Origin: Candidatus Altimarinota bacterium
Lineage (GTDB): Bacteria > Patescibacteriota > JACMRA01
Assembly (NCBI GenBank): GCA_012031925.1
Contig: JAAUSE010000003.1
Span: 1 to 52,989 of the forward strand
Direction: 5' to 3'
DNA: 52,989 nucleotides
This document shows, in pieces, positions 16,404-25,906 of the stretch. The position numbers and the translations under genes were made by a program. The notes under the pieces were generated by a model, which was given only the letters and a program-made list of their open reading frames with translations, was not told where the DNA came from and searched no databases. Positions within the stretch are counted from its first letter, which is position 1. Each line of letters starts with the position of its first letter.

Positions 16404-18915
16404 ATGCCAGCTCTACCCAAATTTGATTCACGTGCCAAAAACGCTCTAGCAATAGCTCAACAAATTGCTATTCAGTTAAGTCACAACCACATAGGATCTG
16501 AACATTTACTTTTTGGAGTGCTTTCTCAGCCCCAAGAGGGCTTACCTTTCCAAGTAAGTTTTATGGATAACCTTTCCAATGAAGAGTTGCTGGAAATGAT
16601 TCGTAAACAAGGATTTGAAAAATTTCAAAATTCTCGCAAAAGCAACCAAGACAACAACCCTCTTCTTCCAGAAATTACAGAAGAGCTTCAAAAATGTTTG
16701 GACTCAGCAATAATGGTCGCAGAAAAACACAATTACAATTATATTGGCATTGAACATCTAATTTATGGAGTTTTGCGAACCAACAATTCCAACGGACAAG
16801 CTCTAATGAACCTCAATGAAGAGTCTTCACAAAAACTACTTGATGTACTTAATTCTCTTTTCAAATCATATAACAAAGGCTATTCTTCAGAAAACATAAT
16901 ACCTACCAGAAAAAAAATCCAAAAATCGCAAAAACAAAGATTCTGCTTTGGAGTTCTTTACAACCAACATTAATCAAAAAGTAATCAACGAGCCTAAGTT
17001 CAATGTCATTCAAAGAGATAATGAAATCAAAAGAATCATTCAAATCCTGTCTCGTAAGAACAAAAACAACCCAATAATTCTTGGAGAACCAGGAGTTGGT
17101 AAAACTGCTCTTATTGAAGGTCTTGCCAAAAAAATCAATGAAGATAAAGTCCCCGAGTGGTTAATGGATAAAAAAATCCTTGGGCTTGATGTTGGTAATT
17201 TAATTGCAGGTTCTGTTTTTCGTGGTGAGTTTGAACAACGAATCAAGGCTATTCTTGATGAGATCGCCGAACGTAAGAATATTATCCTTTTTATTGACGA
17301 GCTTCACACAACAGTTGGAGCAGGTGGAGGTGGTAACAACTCAGGACCAGATCTAAGCAATATACTAAAACCAGCACTAGCACGTGGCGAAATAAGTATT
17401 ATCGGAGCAACTACTGAAGACGAATATCGACAAGTTATCAAAAAAGACAAAGCTTTCGAAAGAAGATTTCAACCAATAAGACTTGATGAACCTGACCTTG
17501 CTCAAACTATTGATATCCTCAAAGGAATCAAACCAATGTACGAAAACTACCATAACTCAGAATTTCCCGAAAATCTTTTGGATGAGCTTGTTAGTCTATC
17601 AGACAGGTTTGCTCCAGAAAGACGTTTTCCTGATAAAGCCATTGATATTCTTGATGAGTGTCTTGTTCGAGCTAGAATTAAATCCAGCGAAAAAAGTAAT
17701 TCCAAAACAGATAAAAACAGTTGGGAAAATGTTGAGAAACAAATTATCACCCTAATCCAACAAAAAAACGAAGCTATTCTTAACAGTAATTTTGAACTAT
17801 CAGAAAAGTTTGAAAAAGATCAAAAAAAATTAGAAAAAGAGCTTGCGGTGCTTAATGTAAAAAACAAAGAAGCCCAAAAATCTAGTGTAGTCACCAAAAC
17901 ACTTTTAGAAAAAGTGATTTCTGAAATTTCTGGGGTTCCTCTTGTCAGAATTAGTTCTAATATCTTTACCCAAATCAATAATCTTCAAAGTGTTCTTGAT
18001 AATCAAATCTTTGGACAAACTGAAGCCAACACAGAAATAACCAAAGCACTAAAAAGAGCTTATGCAGGAGTTAGTCTTGTTAATGGACCTATTGCTTCAT
18101 TTTTACTACTTGGGCCTACAGGAGTTGGCAAAACAGAGCTTGTCAAAGTCCTTACCAAAGAGCTTTACGGCGATCCTAACAAATATCTACTCAAACTAGA
18201 CATGTCAGAATTTAGAGAAAAACACCAAATGAGCCGATTACTTGGAGCTCCAGCTGGTTACGTTGGCTATGATGACGCCCCCCAATTAACTGAATTCTTA
18301 CGTAAAAAACCCTATTCCGTAATTCTTTTTGATGAGATAGAAAAAGGTCATCCAGAAAATCTCAACATACTTCTACAAATGCTTGAAGAAGGCAAAATCA
18401 CAGATGCCAGAGGAAATACTGTATCTTGTGAACACACTTTAATTTTCCTAACTTCTAATCTTGGTAAGAATCAACTTAACAAATTCGCTTCCAAAATTGG
18501 TTTTTCTAGCCTAACAGAACAAAGTGAACAAAACTATCAATCAATCAAAGAGCAAGTTATGGAAGAAATCACCAAAAGAATCAAACCAGAAATTCTTGGT
18601 CGTATCTCTAGCAAAATTGTATTTAGACCAATTGATAAAAAAGTCTTAACCAAAATAATTGAAAAGGAGCTAGGAATCCTACAAAGTCACCTACTAAAAC
18701 AAGGAAAAACAATCTCTTTTACCAATGATAGTGTTAATAATCTAGTTGAACAAGCAGGTGAAAATTTTGAATACGGAGCTAGAGAAATCAAAACACTTCT
18801 TGCAAATACTATACAGAACCAGCTTGCTCAGTTCATCCTCGAAAGCCCAAGGGTTCGTAATATTCAAGTAAAAAGTAACAAAAAAAACATTGTTATTGAA
18901 AGAAAATCTGCCTAA
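16404..18915 (+). CDS. clpC: ATP-dependent Clp protease ATPase subunit ClpC-like (frameshifted)
   Basis: Hexameric unfoldase of the Clp/Hsp100 group that feeds substrates to ClpP. Two Clp_N repeats occupy residues about 5-150 (FDSRAKNALAIAQQIA, HIGSEHLLFGVL, YIGIEHLIYGVL). NBD1 has GEPGVGKTA and ILFIDELHTTVGAG; a short middle domain follows. NBD2 has LGPTGVGKTE and VILFDEIEKGHP. The frame breaks in the A8 run at 16910-16917; seven As would join the N domain to the rest, giving about 836 residues. clpP is not in the window. A TTGCAA/TAAACT promoter lies just upstream. Confidence 0.93.
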
Positions 18916-19062
18916 TAATCTCTACCCCATATATTTTTAAATTTTTAGTAATAGTAAAGGTTTTCATGAATTTAACTAAAATTGAGGGCAAATTTTAAAA
19001 CTAACCAGCAAACTGAACATAAAATAATTGACCAAAGGTACTTTTTGGGTTTTCTTGTTTAT

Positions 19063-19886
19063 ATGTACAACATAAGTCCACTAAGAAATAAATTCCAAGA
19101 ACATCTTCAAAAACCATCCAATCAAAAGTCAACATACCTACACTACACATTGTTCAAGTGGGTAACGATTTTGCATCTAACAAATACATACAATTCAAGA
19201 TCAAAAAAGCTCAAGAACTAAATATTATAACCAAATTACATCATTTTGAGACTTCAACAAAACATCAGTTAGTTGATCTAATCAAGAGTATATCCGAAAA
19301 AAATTCTGGAATAATTGTTCAATTACCTTTACCTCCAGGGCTGGAGAGTGTAATCAGTTTTATTCCCGCAAGTTGTGACATCGATCTTCTCAATAGTCAG
19401 TCAAAAAATTTGCTTCACCCTACTATCCAAGCAATAGACCTTACTATCAAAGATATTTTGGGTTTTAAGACTGATAATTTTAATGACTTTCTCAAACACC
19501 AGCCTGATTATTCTCAATATCAAATTGCTGTCATTGGTCAAGGAAAGCTTGTAGGCAAACCAGTAACAGAGTATTTTGAAAAACACAAAGGAGAAGTTAT
19601 AAAAATTGACGAATTCACAAATAACCCAATGAAGTTATCCAAAAATGCGGATATTATTGTTACTGCAGTCGGACAAGCTAACCTTATTAATAAAAATTGG
19701 CTCAAACCAAAGGCAATTATAATCGACGCGGCAACCAGTGAATCTTCAGGTCAACTCAAAGGTGATCTTAATCTTGATGATATTCACCCAACCAACATAT
19801 TTGTTGCTCCACCTAAAGGAATTGGTTCATTAACTATACTTTCCCTGTTTTACAACCTAATACATATCAAAACCTTTTCAAAATAA
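19063..19886 (+). CDS. folD: Bifunctional methylenetetrahydrofolate dehydrogenase/cyclohydrolase (frameshifted)
   Basis: Interconverts methylene- and formyl-tetrahydrofolate. The frame breaks at the A5 run 19109-19113; six As give SKVNIPTLHIVQVGNDFASN and KYIQFKIKKAQEL, the FolD substrate region with the catalytic Tyr-x3-Lys. Further motifs are IIVQLPLPPGLE, CDIDLLN, and the nucleotide site VIGQGKLVGKPVTEYF followed by DIIVTAVGQANLI and the C-terminal PPKGIGSLTILSL. The ATG at 19063 gives about 274 residues. Usually the motif is SxxVGKP; here GKLVGKP. Function likely intact. Confidence 0.9.
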
Positions 19887-20083
19887 TTATCTCATACTTT
19901 GACCAATCTTTAAAAAACCCAAACTCGTAACAAGCTATAGAATAATATTACTACTATATTTAAACTTGTTGAATTCATATAGTATATATCAAACACAACT
20001 ATACAAGTTGCCAAAGAAAAACAGCCTCGAGTATTACCCAAAGCTATTTCTCATCTGAATTTTTCTATCGACCCCGGAAATAA

Positions 20084-20800
20084 CTATCTAGAAACAAATC
20101 CTTCTACTGACGAAAATCTATCCCCACTAAATCCAAGCATTCCTCCCAATATAGCTACTACTCCAAAAACAGAGTATCCAAGTAAACTACTTACTCCTCC
20201 AGTTCTAGGAGTTGTTTCAGCCTGATCAACAACAAACTGATTAACATCTACTGATGAAGGAATCAATACCTTATCAATTATATGAACATATCCATTATTA
20301 CCATCAAAATCAGCCCTTGTGATCCTACTATCTTCATTAAGAAATACAGTCTCACCATCTTGGGATACAACCAACTCTTCTGTTGAGTTCATTGTCTCAA
20401 ATGATCCACCTTCAAGAACTTGAGTCGAATTAAGATCTTGATTGACTATATGATAATTAAGAATAGTTTTAAGTGTCTCAATATTCTCGTCCATCAAAAG
20501 AGCAGCCAAAACACCATCAGGTAATGCCTCAATAGCTTCGTTACTAGGAGCAAATACAGTATTCGGCCCTTCACTCAAAAGCAAATCTTCAAAACCGGCT
20601 TTCATCACAGCAGAAGAAAAAGTTGAAAGCTCTTCTTCATTCTGTACAATCTCTAACAAATTCTCAGTATTCTGAGCATTAACAGATAAACCTATCATAA
20701 AGAACAACACTGCAGCAAAAAATACTAGACTAGTTCTAATTAAAAAACTATTAAAATTGACCATCAAATTATTATTGTATTTAATCATAAACATTTTCAT
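20084..20800 (-). CDS. Secreted fasciclin-domain protein with C-terminal anchor
   Basis: 238 residues. A signal segment (about 20-42, ending SVNAQ) is followed by one FAS1 domain: LSTFSSAVMKAGFEDLL, then GPNTVFAPSNEAIEAL, ILNYHIV, and the closing GYVHIIDKVLIP. FAS1 domains mediate adhesion at the cell surface. After a short linker comes TPRTGG (about residue 197) and a hydrophobic helix with a charged tail. This layout resembles a sortase-type sorting signal and matches TPRSGG in the DUF11 protein at 30456. AGGAATA lies before the ATG, and a TTGACA box is at about 20846-20851 on the minus strand. Confidence 0.85.
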   Translation of the reverse strand: MKMFMIKYNNNLMVNFNSFLIRTSLVFFAAVLFFMIGLSVNAQNTENLLEIVQNEEELSTFSSAVMKAGFEDLLLSEGPNTVFAPSNEAIEALPDGVLAALLMDENIETLKTILNYHIVNQDLNSTQVLEGGSFETMNSTEELVVSQDGETVFLNEDSRITRADFDGNNGYVHIIDKVLIPSSVDVNQFVVDQAETTPRTGGVSSLLGYSVFGVVAILGGMLGFSGDRFSSVEGFVSR

Positions 20801-20944
20801 TATTCCTAACCACTAACATTTAATAATAATATTAAAATTCTTGTCAAGTTTTTTCTTAATTAATAAGCCAAAAATTACATCAATAGGTTAACTATAACAA
20901 AAAGACTACTTTACATTTTTTGCCTATTAAGTAAGGGTTTGGCT

Positions 20945-21553
20945 ATGACAAACAAAGTAAAAAAAATCTTGATAGTTGTAGCTAACCCATTATCACGACA
21001 TGATAACCGGGCTATGACAATCAACGAACTTTGTGCAGCGTTTTGTGAAGGAATTAATTATTCAAATATTGAAATCGACTACATTGACCTTTACAAAGAA
21101 GATTTTGACCCAGTTTACAATCCAGATACCAAAGATACTCAAACCATCGAATATCAAATCCGAATCCGCAAGGCAGATATGATTGCAATCTTCCATCCAG
21201 TTTGGTGGGGGCTTATGCCAGCAATTCTAAAAGGTTTTTGTGATAAGGTCTTTCAATCAGGTTTTGCTTATCAGTATCAAAAAGGTAAACTTATTCCATT
21301 ATTAGATAACAAAAAAGCCCTTGTTGTAAGTATTTCCAAAGAATCAAAATGGAAAAACAAACTAGTATATGGTAACATATTAGAATTATTCTGGAAAAGA
21401 ACAATTTTTCAAACTTGTGGTATAAGGTCAAAACAAATTACTTATTACAACCTAAGAAAAGTAGATGATGAAAAAATCAGTCAATGGAAAAATGAAATAA
21501 GAACTTTTGGAGAAAATATCTCCCTAAAAAAGACAATTGCCGAGATGATTTGA
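20945..21553 (+). CDS. NAD(P)H dehydrogenase (quinone)-like flavodoxin-fold protein
   Basis: About 202 residues of the Flavodoxin_2 (NQO1/KefF/MdaB) family. The N-terminal KILIVVANPLSRHDNRAM forms the FMN phosphate-binding loop, IEIDYIDLYKEDFDPVYNP is the second strand-loop, and MIAIFHPVWWGLMPAILKGF with DKVFQSGFAY is the flavin/quinone site. Likely reduces quinones or related electrophiles in the cytoplasm. The ATG at 20945 is preferred over the TTG at 20939. Its exact substrate is unknown. Confidence 0.85.
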   Translation: MTNKVKKILIVVANPLSRHDNRAMTINELCAAFCEGINYSNIEIDYIDLYKEDFDPVYNPDTKDTQTIEYQIRIRKADMIAIFHPVWWGLMPAILKGFCDKVFQSGFAYQYQKGKLIPLLDNKKALVVSISKESKWKNKLVYGNILELFWKRTIFQTCGIRSKQITYYNLRKVDDEKISQWKNEIRTFGENISLKKTIAEMI

Positions 21554-21588
21554 CGATTAAAGTTATCTTAATCAAGATAAAACAAATT

Positions 21589-22196
21589 ATGAAAATTCAA
21601 AAGTTTTTTAGATATTTTGGGTATTTTCAATAATCCTTGCTTTAATCACAAGTGGTTACTTACTTGGAGTTCGTAACAAAATGGACAATCAACCCAATAA
21701 TATAGATACCAGGTCATCAAATAATTACACTCAAAACTCGCTTTCCAAAATCCAAACAAGAGATATTTTTGGGGCAATAAGTCCCAATCAAGTTACAATT
21801 TTTGGACAATTTTATTTTAAGATCGTTGACAACCACACCGAAATTTTGATCAAACTTAACAACATACCAGAAAATGTCAAAACCGATAATCAAAGTAAAC
21901 CAATTCCTAATCAGTTAAAAATTTCCGCTGCTACAAGAGCTATCGATGGGCTAAATTATGAATACATAAGCCTTGGTACAATAAATATGGATGAACCTAT
22001 AAATAATTTGAAATCTGCTACATTTTCCACAACTATAGACCCTATTGAGCTAAATAAACCTGCTCTTGCCTCAGCTGAACGAATTGTTTTTGAACCTCTT
22101 AACGATTCTGAGGCCAATATTTTTAAAGACTCCAATCCTGATTTACCAATCAATGTAAGAGAAAAACCAGCTCCATATTTTTGGATTGTTCTCTAA
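21589..22196 (+). CDS. Membrane-anchored extracytoplasmic protein, unknown (frameshifted)
   Basis: The main frame gives a soluble domain of about 170 residues beginning MDNQPNNIDT, with strand-rich segments (VTIFGQFYFKIVDNHTEILI). Upstream, ATG 21589 opens MKIQKFFRYFG, which shifts frame at GGG 21619-21621. With a fourth G it continues VFSIILALITSGYLLGVRNK into the same frame, adding an N-terminal membrane anchor. No family recognised. It lies downstream of the flavodoxin-fold gene and ends before the RNA genes region. Confidence 0.6.
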
Positions 22197-22235
22197 AACC
22201 AAAATTTTTATAAACTCAATCAAAATAATATTTAT

Positions 22236-22264
22236 TTGCACAAAAATGTTTTGTAATATATACT
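22236..22264 (+). promoter_or_regulatory. Promoter of RNA A
   Basis: TTGCAC, 17-nt spacer, TATACT. The same -35 and spacing, with TATGCT, precede RNA B at 25085-25113. TSS predicted at about 22271. Confidence 0.7.
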
Positions 22265-22270
22265 ACATAC

Positions 22271-22580
22271 TAGTCATTTAATAATGACTGTTTTATTCAA
22301 CTGACATAGTTTCTGCATTCGTCTAGAATCAGAGCTTACGTCCTGACATACTAAGCACTCGCTAGAAAGATTCTGGTCGAAGTAGAAGAGATGTCAGTCT
22401 TATCAGGCTATGATGTTTAGCTGTTTGTGTTGCCTGTGGCTCGACCACTTCGGTGGAGCGACAAGAAGCCATAGATAAACTAGCCTAACAAAGGGGAAAT
22501 CGACTCAATCTTTTTTACAATGTAAGGAGTTCAGATTCCCCTTTTTCCAACAAATCTCTATATTTTAGAGGTCTTTTTTT
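22271..22580 (+). ncRNA. RNA A: structured non-coding RNA of unknown class
   Basis: About 310 nt with its own promoter and terminator and no supported ORF. A 5-prime hairpin AGTCATT/AATGACT (22272-22289) is followed by domain I: ACTGACAT/ATGTCAGT, then TTCT/AGAA, TTCG/CGAA and AGAATC/GATTCT stacked as an irregular rod over GCTTA/TAAGC. Domain II is GGCTA/TAGCC, GTTTA/TAAAC and a CCAC-TTCG-GTGG tetraloop hairpin. Domain III is AAAGGGGAA(A)TC/GATTCCCCTTT around a loop holding the segment 22514-22528 complementary to RNA C. It lacks RNase P, tmRNA and SRP hallmark sequences that I could recognise. Confidence 0.75.
22554..22580 (+). terminator. Terminator of RNA A
   Basis: ATCTCTA pairs with TAGAGGT (one wobble) around TATTT, then C and seven Ts. 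Confidence 0.8.
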
Positions 22581-22630
22581 ACACTTTTTTAATTTAGCAT
22601 CGAACCTATCCCAATTCTTTTTCATTTTAT

Positions 22631-22659
22631 TTGCCAAAACCTTTTTTTTGTGCTAGTAA
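22631..22659 (+). promoter_or_regulatory. Promoter of RNA C
   Basis: TTGCCA, 17-nt spacer, TAGTAA; TSS expected at about 22666. Confidence 0.5.
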
Positions 22660-22665
22660 AAACCT

Positions 22666-22798
22666 TGCTGTAAAAATAGCGTAGTTCCTTACATTGTAAA
22701 TAGGATAAGGAGCTAACTTTTTTGGTTAGTTCCTGAGTTAGATTTCTTCAAATTGTTAAAGAACTCAACAGTAAGACCCCGAAAGGGGTTTCTTTTTT
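22666..22798 (+). ncRNA. RNA C: short RNA with two alternative hairpins
   Basis: About 130 nt between promoter and terminator, without a convincing ORF. AGTTCCTTA (22683-22691) can pair with TAAGGAGCT (22706-22714). Alternatively GGAGCTAAC (22709-22717) pairs with GTTAGTTCC (22725-22733). The two hairpins share GGAGCT and exclude each other. TCCTTACATTGTAAA (22686-22700) is a perfect complement of a loop in RNA A. A further GAGTT/AACTC stem leads to the terminator. Confidence 0.6.
22776..22798 (+). terminator. Terminator of RNA C
   Basis: ACCCC-GAAA-GGGGT stem with a GNRA loop followed by TTCTTTTTT. The remaining sequence to the gyrB stop at 23026 contains two more inverted repeats (CATTGAGT/ACTCAATG near 22814-22840, and AACCAG/CTGGTT near 22880-22926) but no gene. 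Confidence 0.85.
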
Positions 22799-23025
22799 GA
22801 AATAATCAAAGCTCATTGAGTCAATTTTACTAACTCAATGTATAACCAACATCAAAGTAAGAGTGTGCATAAACATACTTAACCAGTTTCAAGAACTTTT
22901 TTTGTTGCTTTTTTTGAGCTGGTTTTTGGTCAGCTTTTCATTAAACTTGTGATCAATGGAAAACATAAACCATTCCTAAAACAATTAGGATAATCATGCA
23001 AGGAAATTAAACTGAAAAAGTTTTT

Positions 23026-24981
23026 CTAAAGATCAACCTCTGCAAATACCGCATTCTCTTCAATAAATTTTCTCCTTGGCTCCACATCTGCTCCCATAAG
23101 ATCTTCAAAAACATCATTTGCAGCTTGAGCTTCACCAATAGTAACTTGCCAAAGCAAACGGCTAGCTGGATCCATAGTTGTATCCCATAGTTGTTCAGGA
23201 TTCATCTCTCCAAGGCCTTTATAACGCTGTATTTCAAACTTCACATCCTTATCTGGACTAGCAACCCTAACTTTACTTATAACCTCATCTCTACCTTCAT
23301 CAGAATAAACATATTCAAATTTACTTTTTGCCCAAGATACCTTATATAAAGGTGGTCTAGCCATATAAATATACCCACCCTCAATCAAATCAGGCATATA
23401 TCTATACAAAAACGTTAGTAGTAAGGTTGTTATATGAGCTCCATCAACATCAGCATCAGTCATCAAAATTATTTTATGATATCTTAGCTTTTGAACATCA
23501 AACTTATCTCCTATACCAGTACCAAAGGCTATAATCATATTCTTAACACCTTCATAGTTCATAATCCTATCAAGTGTCGCCCTCTCAGTATTGAGAACCT
23601 TTCCACGAAGAGGTAATATTGCCTGAGTTTCTCTATCTCGTCCCTGTTTGGCAGAACCTCCAGCAGAATCTCCCTCCACAATATAAATCTCAGATTTTAC
23701 TGGATCTTTTTCAGAACAATCAGCTAATTTACCAGGAAGAGCCATGCTTTCCATAACTCCTTTTCGCATAACGCTTTCACGAGCAGCTTTAGCAGCAAAT
23801 CGAGCTTTCATTGCAAGCTGAGCCTTAACAACAATTGTTTGCCCAATAGCTGGATTTTCTTCTAAATAAGTTCCAAACCCTTCTGTAACAAGTTTGTAGG
23901 TGTTTTTTCGAGCAACAGTACTACCAAGTTTTACCTTAGATTGAGATGTGAATTGTGGATCAATCATCTTTATAGATAGTACAATCCTAACACCTTCACG
24001 AAGATCATCACTAGTAAATTTTTCATCTTTTTTAAAAAATCCTTTTTGTTGAGCGTAATTATTGATCAAAGCAGTAATTGCAGTCTTCAGGCCGGTCACA
24101 TGCATTCCACCTTCTGGATTGATAATCCCATTAGTAAAAGGAAATAATTTTTCCCTACTATCACTCCCATAAGCAATTGCCATCTCCAGCTCAAAATTCT
24201 TCAATTTTCTTTCAAAATGAATAATTGGAGTAATCAAAGTTTCTTTTTCAGTAAGATCCTCAAGGTATGTCAAAATTCCTAATGGATAACAAAACTCTTC
24301 TTCAATAGACTCTTTCTCAGCAACAAAAACAATTTTAAGACCTTTATTCAAATATGCCATCTGTTTGAGAGATTGTTTTATCTCATCAACATCAAAAGAA
24401 ACTTCTTCAAAAATCTCATAATCTGGCCTAAAACTAATTACCGTGCCAGTCTTATCACCAAGAATATGCTCAACAATTTCAGGGTGTTTCCCTGCCAGCA
24501 GCTCTTTTTCAAATTTGATAAGTTCATTATTGGGTTTTCCTTTGCTAAAACTCATATAGTGAATATTGTCTTCTCGATTAACCCAAACTTCTAACATATC
24601 TGAAAGAGCATTAACCACAGAAGCACCAACACCATGAAGGCCACCAGAAAATTGGTAAGAATCTTGATCAAACTTACCACCAGCATGAAGCACAGTTAAA
24701 ATAGTCTCCAAAGTTGACTTGCCAGTTTTGGGGTGGATATCGGTTGGAATACCTCTACCATCATCAGATACAAGAACAGAACCATCTTTTTTAAGAACAA
24801 CCTTGAGCACTGTTGCATGTCCCGCCATAAACTCATCCACAGAATTATCCAATATCTCTCCAAGACATCTATGAAGACCATCTTTGCCAGTGTTTCCAAT
24901 ATACATTCCAGGACGCTTTCTAACAGCCTCCAAACCTTCTAAGACAGTAATGTTCTCTGCACCATAATTACTCTTTGACAT
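23026..24981 (-). CDS. gyrB: DNA gyrase subunit B
   Basis: ATPase subunit of type II topoisomerase, about 651 residues; the start is MSKSNYGAENITVLEGLEAV at 24981. The GHKL ATPase has EILDNSVDEF, DDGRGIPTDIHP and GGLHGVGASVVNAL. The transducer follows. The TOPRIM domain has IVEGDSAGGSAKQGRD, PLRGKVLNTE and TDADVDGAHI. The C-terminus has QRYKGLGEMNPEQLW and EPRRKFIEENA, which favours GyrB over ParE. gyrA is not in the window. No Shine-Dalgarno sequence. Confidence 0.95.
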   Translation of the reverse strand: MSKSNYGAENITVLEGLEAVRKRPGMYIGNTGKDGLHRCLGEILDNSVDEFMAGHATVLKVVLKKDGSVLVSDDGRGIPTDIHPKTGKSTLETILTVLHAGGKFDQDSYQFSGGLHGVGASVVNALSDMLEVWVNREDNIHYMSFSKGKPNNELIKFEKELLAGKHPEIVEHILGDKTGTVISFRPDYEIFEEVSFDVDEIKQSLKQMAYLNKGLKIVFVAEKESIEEEFCYPLGILTYLEDLTEKETLITPIIHFERKLKNFELEMAIAYGSDSREKLFPFTNGIINPEGGMHVTGLKTAITALINNYAQQKGFFKKDEKFTSDDLREGVRIVLSIKMIDPQFTSQSKVKLGSTVARKNTYKLVTEGFGTYLEENPAIGQTIVVKAQLAMKARFAAKAARESVMRKGVMESMALPGKLADCSEKDPVKSEIYIVEGDSAGGSAKQGRDRETQAILPLRGKVLNTERATLDRIMNYEGVKNMIIAFGTGIGDKFDVQKLRYHKIILMTDADVDGAHITTLLLTFLYRYMPDLIEGGYIYMARPPLYKVSWAKSKFEYVYSDEGRDEVISKVRVASPDKDVKFEIQRYKGLGEMNPEQLWDTTMDPASRLLWQVTIGEAQAANDVFEDLMGADVEPRRKFIEENAVFAEVDL

Positions 24982-25084
24982 ATAAGTCAATAATTACCCA
25001 TAGAAGGGATTCTGTCAAGAAAATTCAAACAAAAAACCATGATTGTTGATAAGTTTTAAATAAACACACAAAATCAAGTCAAAA

Positions 25085-25113
25085 TTGCACAAATACAAAG
25101 AATATGATATGCT
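25085..25113 (+). promoter_or_regulatory. Promoter of RNA B
   Basis: TTGCAC, 17-nt spacer, TATGCT; nearly the same as the RNA A promoter. TSS at about 25120. Confidence 0.7.
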
Positions 25114-25119
25114 TATAAC

Positions 25120-25290
25120 TAGAATAGATGATTAGTAAATTTGATTAGCATTAATTTTTGGAGCTCAATCGCTTTTTCCCAAAAGGACGAAGCCTTCACC
25201 ATCGTGTAGAAGATAATAAAGCCCAAAAGCTATTCGGAAGAGCTATCATCTATTCACCAAAGAACTCAACTTTTTAGTGAGTTCATTTTT
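25120..25290 (+). ncRNA. RNA B: about 170-nt rod-shaped RNA, possible 6S RNA
   Basis: No ORF. GAATAGATGATTAG at the 5-prime end (25122-25135) pairs with CTATCATCTATTC (25243-25255), closing the molecule. The interior has an AT-rich open region, then GCTT-TT-TCC-CAAAA-GGA-CG-AAGC as a stem-loop. The terminator follows directly. A closing stem, a central bubble and a length near 170-190 nt are the general shape of 6S RNA, the RNA polymerase regulator. This is shape only; I did not find conserved 6S sequence, so the class is tentative. Confidence 0.6.
25262..25290 (+). terminator. Terminator of RNA B
   Basis: GAACTCAAC pairs with GTGAGTTC with one bulged A, around TTTTTA, then a run of Ts. Confidence 0.85.
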
Positions 25291-25320
25291 TATTAAAATT
25301 AGCAACTCCTTAACCTACAA

Positions 25321-25341
25321 AAAAACCCCAAAAGGGGTTTA
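25321..25341 (-). terminator. Terminator of the HU gene
   Basis: On the minus strand AAACCCC-TTTT-GGGGTTT is followed by Ts. It lies 22 nt after the HU stop codon. Confidence 0.85.
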
Positions 25342-25362
25342 TAAATTGATACAAATATCAAA

Positions 25363-25653
25363 CTATCTGCCGTTTACATCATTCTTTAGAGTTTGACCTG
25401 CAGAGAAAGAAACTCTAATAGAAGCAGGGATCTTGATCTTAGCTCCTGTTTGTGGGTTAACACCCATTCTTTCTTTAGTCTTTGTAGCTCTAAAAGTTCC
25501 AAAACCAGTGATTGTAACATTACTTCCACCTTTTAGGTTTGAAGTTACATTACCCACAAATGAGTTAAGAACTTTTTCAACTGCCGCTTGTGACATATCA
25601 GTATCTTTTGCAATTTCTTGAATTAATTGAGTTTTTCCTACTTTATTAGCCAT
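25363..25653 (-). CDS. hup: HU-family DNA-binding protein
   Basis: 96 residues of the HU/IHF histone-like family, a dimer that bends and compacts DNA. N-terminal helices are KTQLIQEIAKDTDMSQAAV; the beta-arm core is ITGFGTFRATKTKERMGVNP; the arm basic segment and the terminal IRVSFSAGQTLKNDV are typical. Start ATG at 25651-25653 has no Shine-Dalgarno sequence. A monocistronic unit with its own terminator. Confidence 0.95.
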   Translation of the reverse strand: MANKVGKTQLIQEIAKDTDMSQAAVEKVLNSFVGNVTSNLKGGSNVTITGFGTFRATKTKERMGVNPQTGAKIKIPASIRVSFSAGQTLKNDVNGR

Positions 25654-25906
25654 AGTAAGAGGTTTTTAAAATTTTAATTTTTTTTTGTCAAGAATTATTA
25701 TAGTTTATAGTTCCAAACATACCATATAATAGGTAAATATAAACATTCAAAAAATCTCACAAAAAATCACATTTTTCAAAAAAGAATAAAAATTATCCCC
25801 ATAATATCAACTAATTAACTAGTTGTAAAAACTTAGACTTATTTAATTGACAAAACAATAGATTTCATCCTCAATATAATCATAACAACCTAATAAATAT
25901 TAAACT

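Noticed and set aside
19887-20083. Gene in the gap between folD and the fasciclin gene
   Set aside because: Only short broken frames, no promoter-terminator pair; nothing supportable seen.
22271-22580. RNA A as tmRNA, RNase P RNA or SRP RNA
   Set aside because: No tRNA-like ends with CCA, no tag ending in Ala-Leu-Ala-Ala, none of the conserved RNase P core sequences, and no AGGTC/GGAAG/AGCAG domain of SRP RNA were found.
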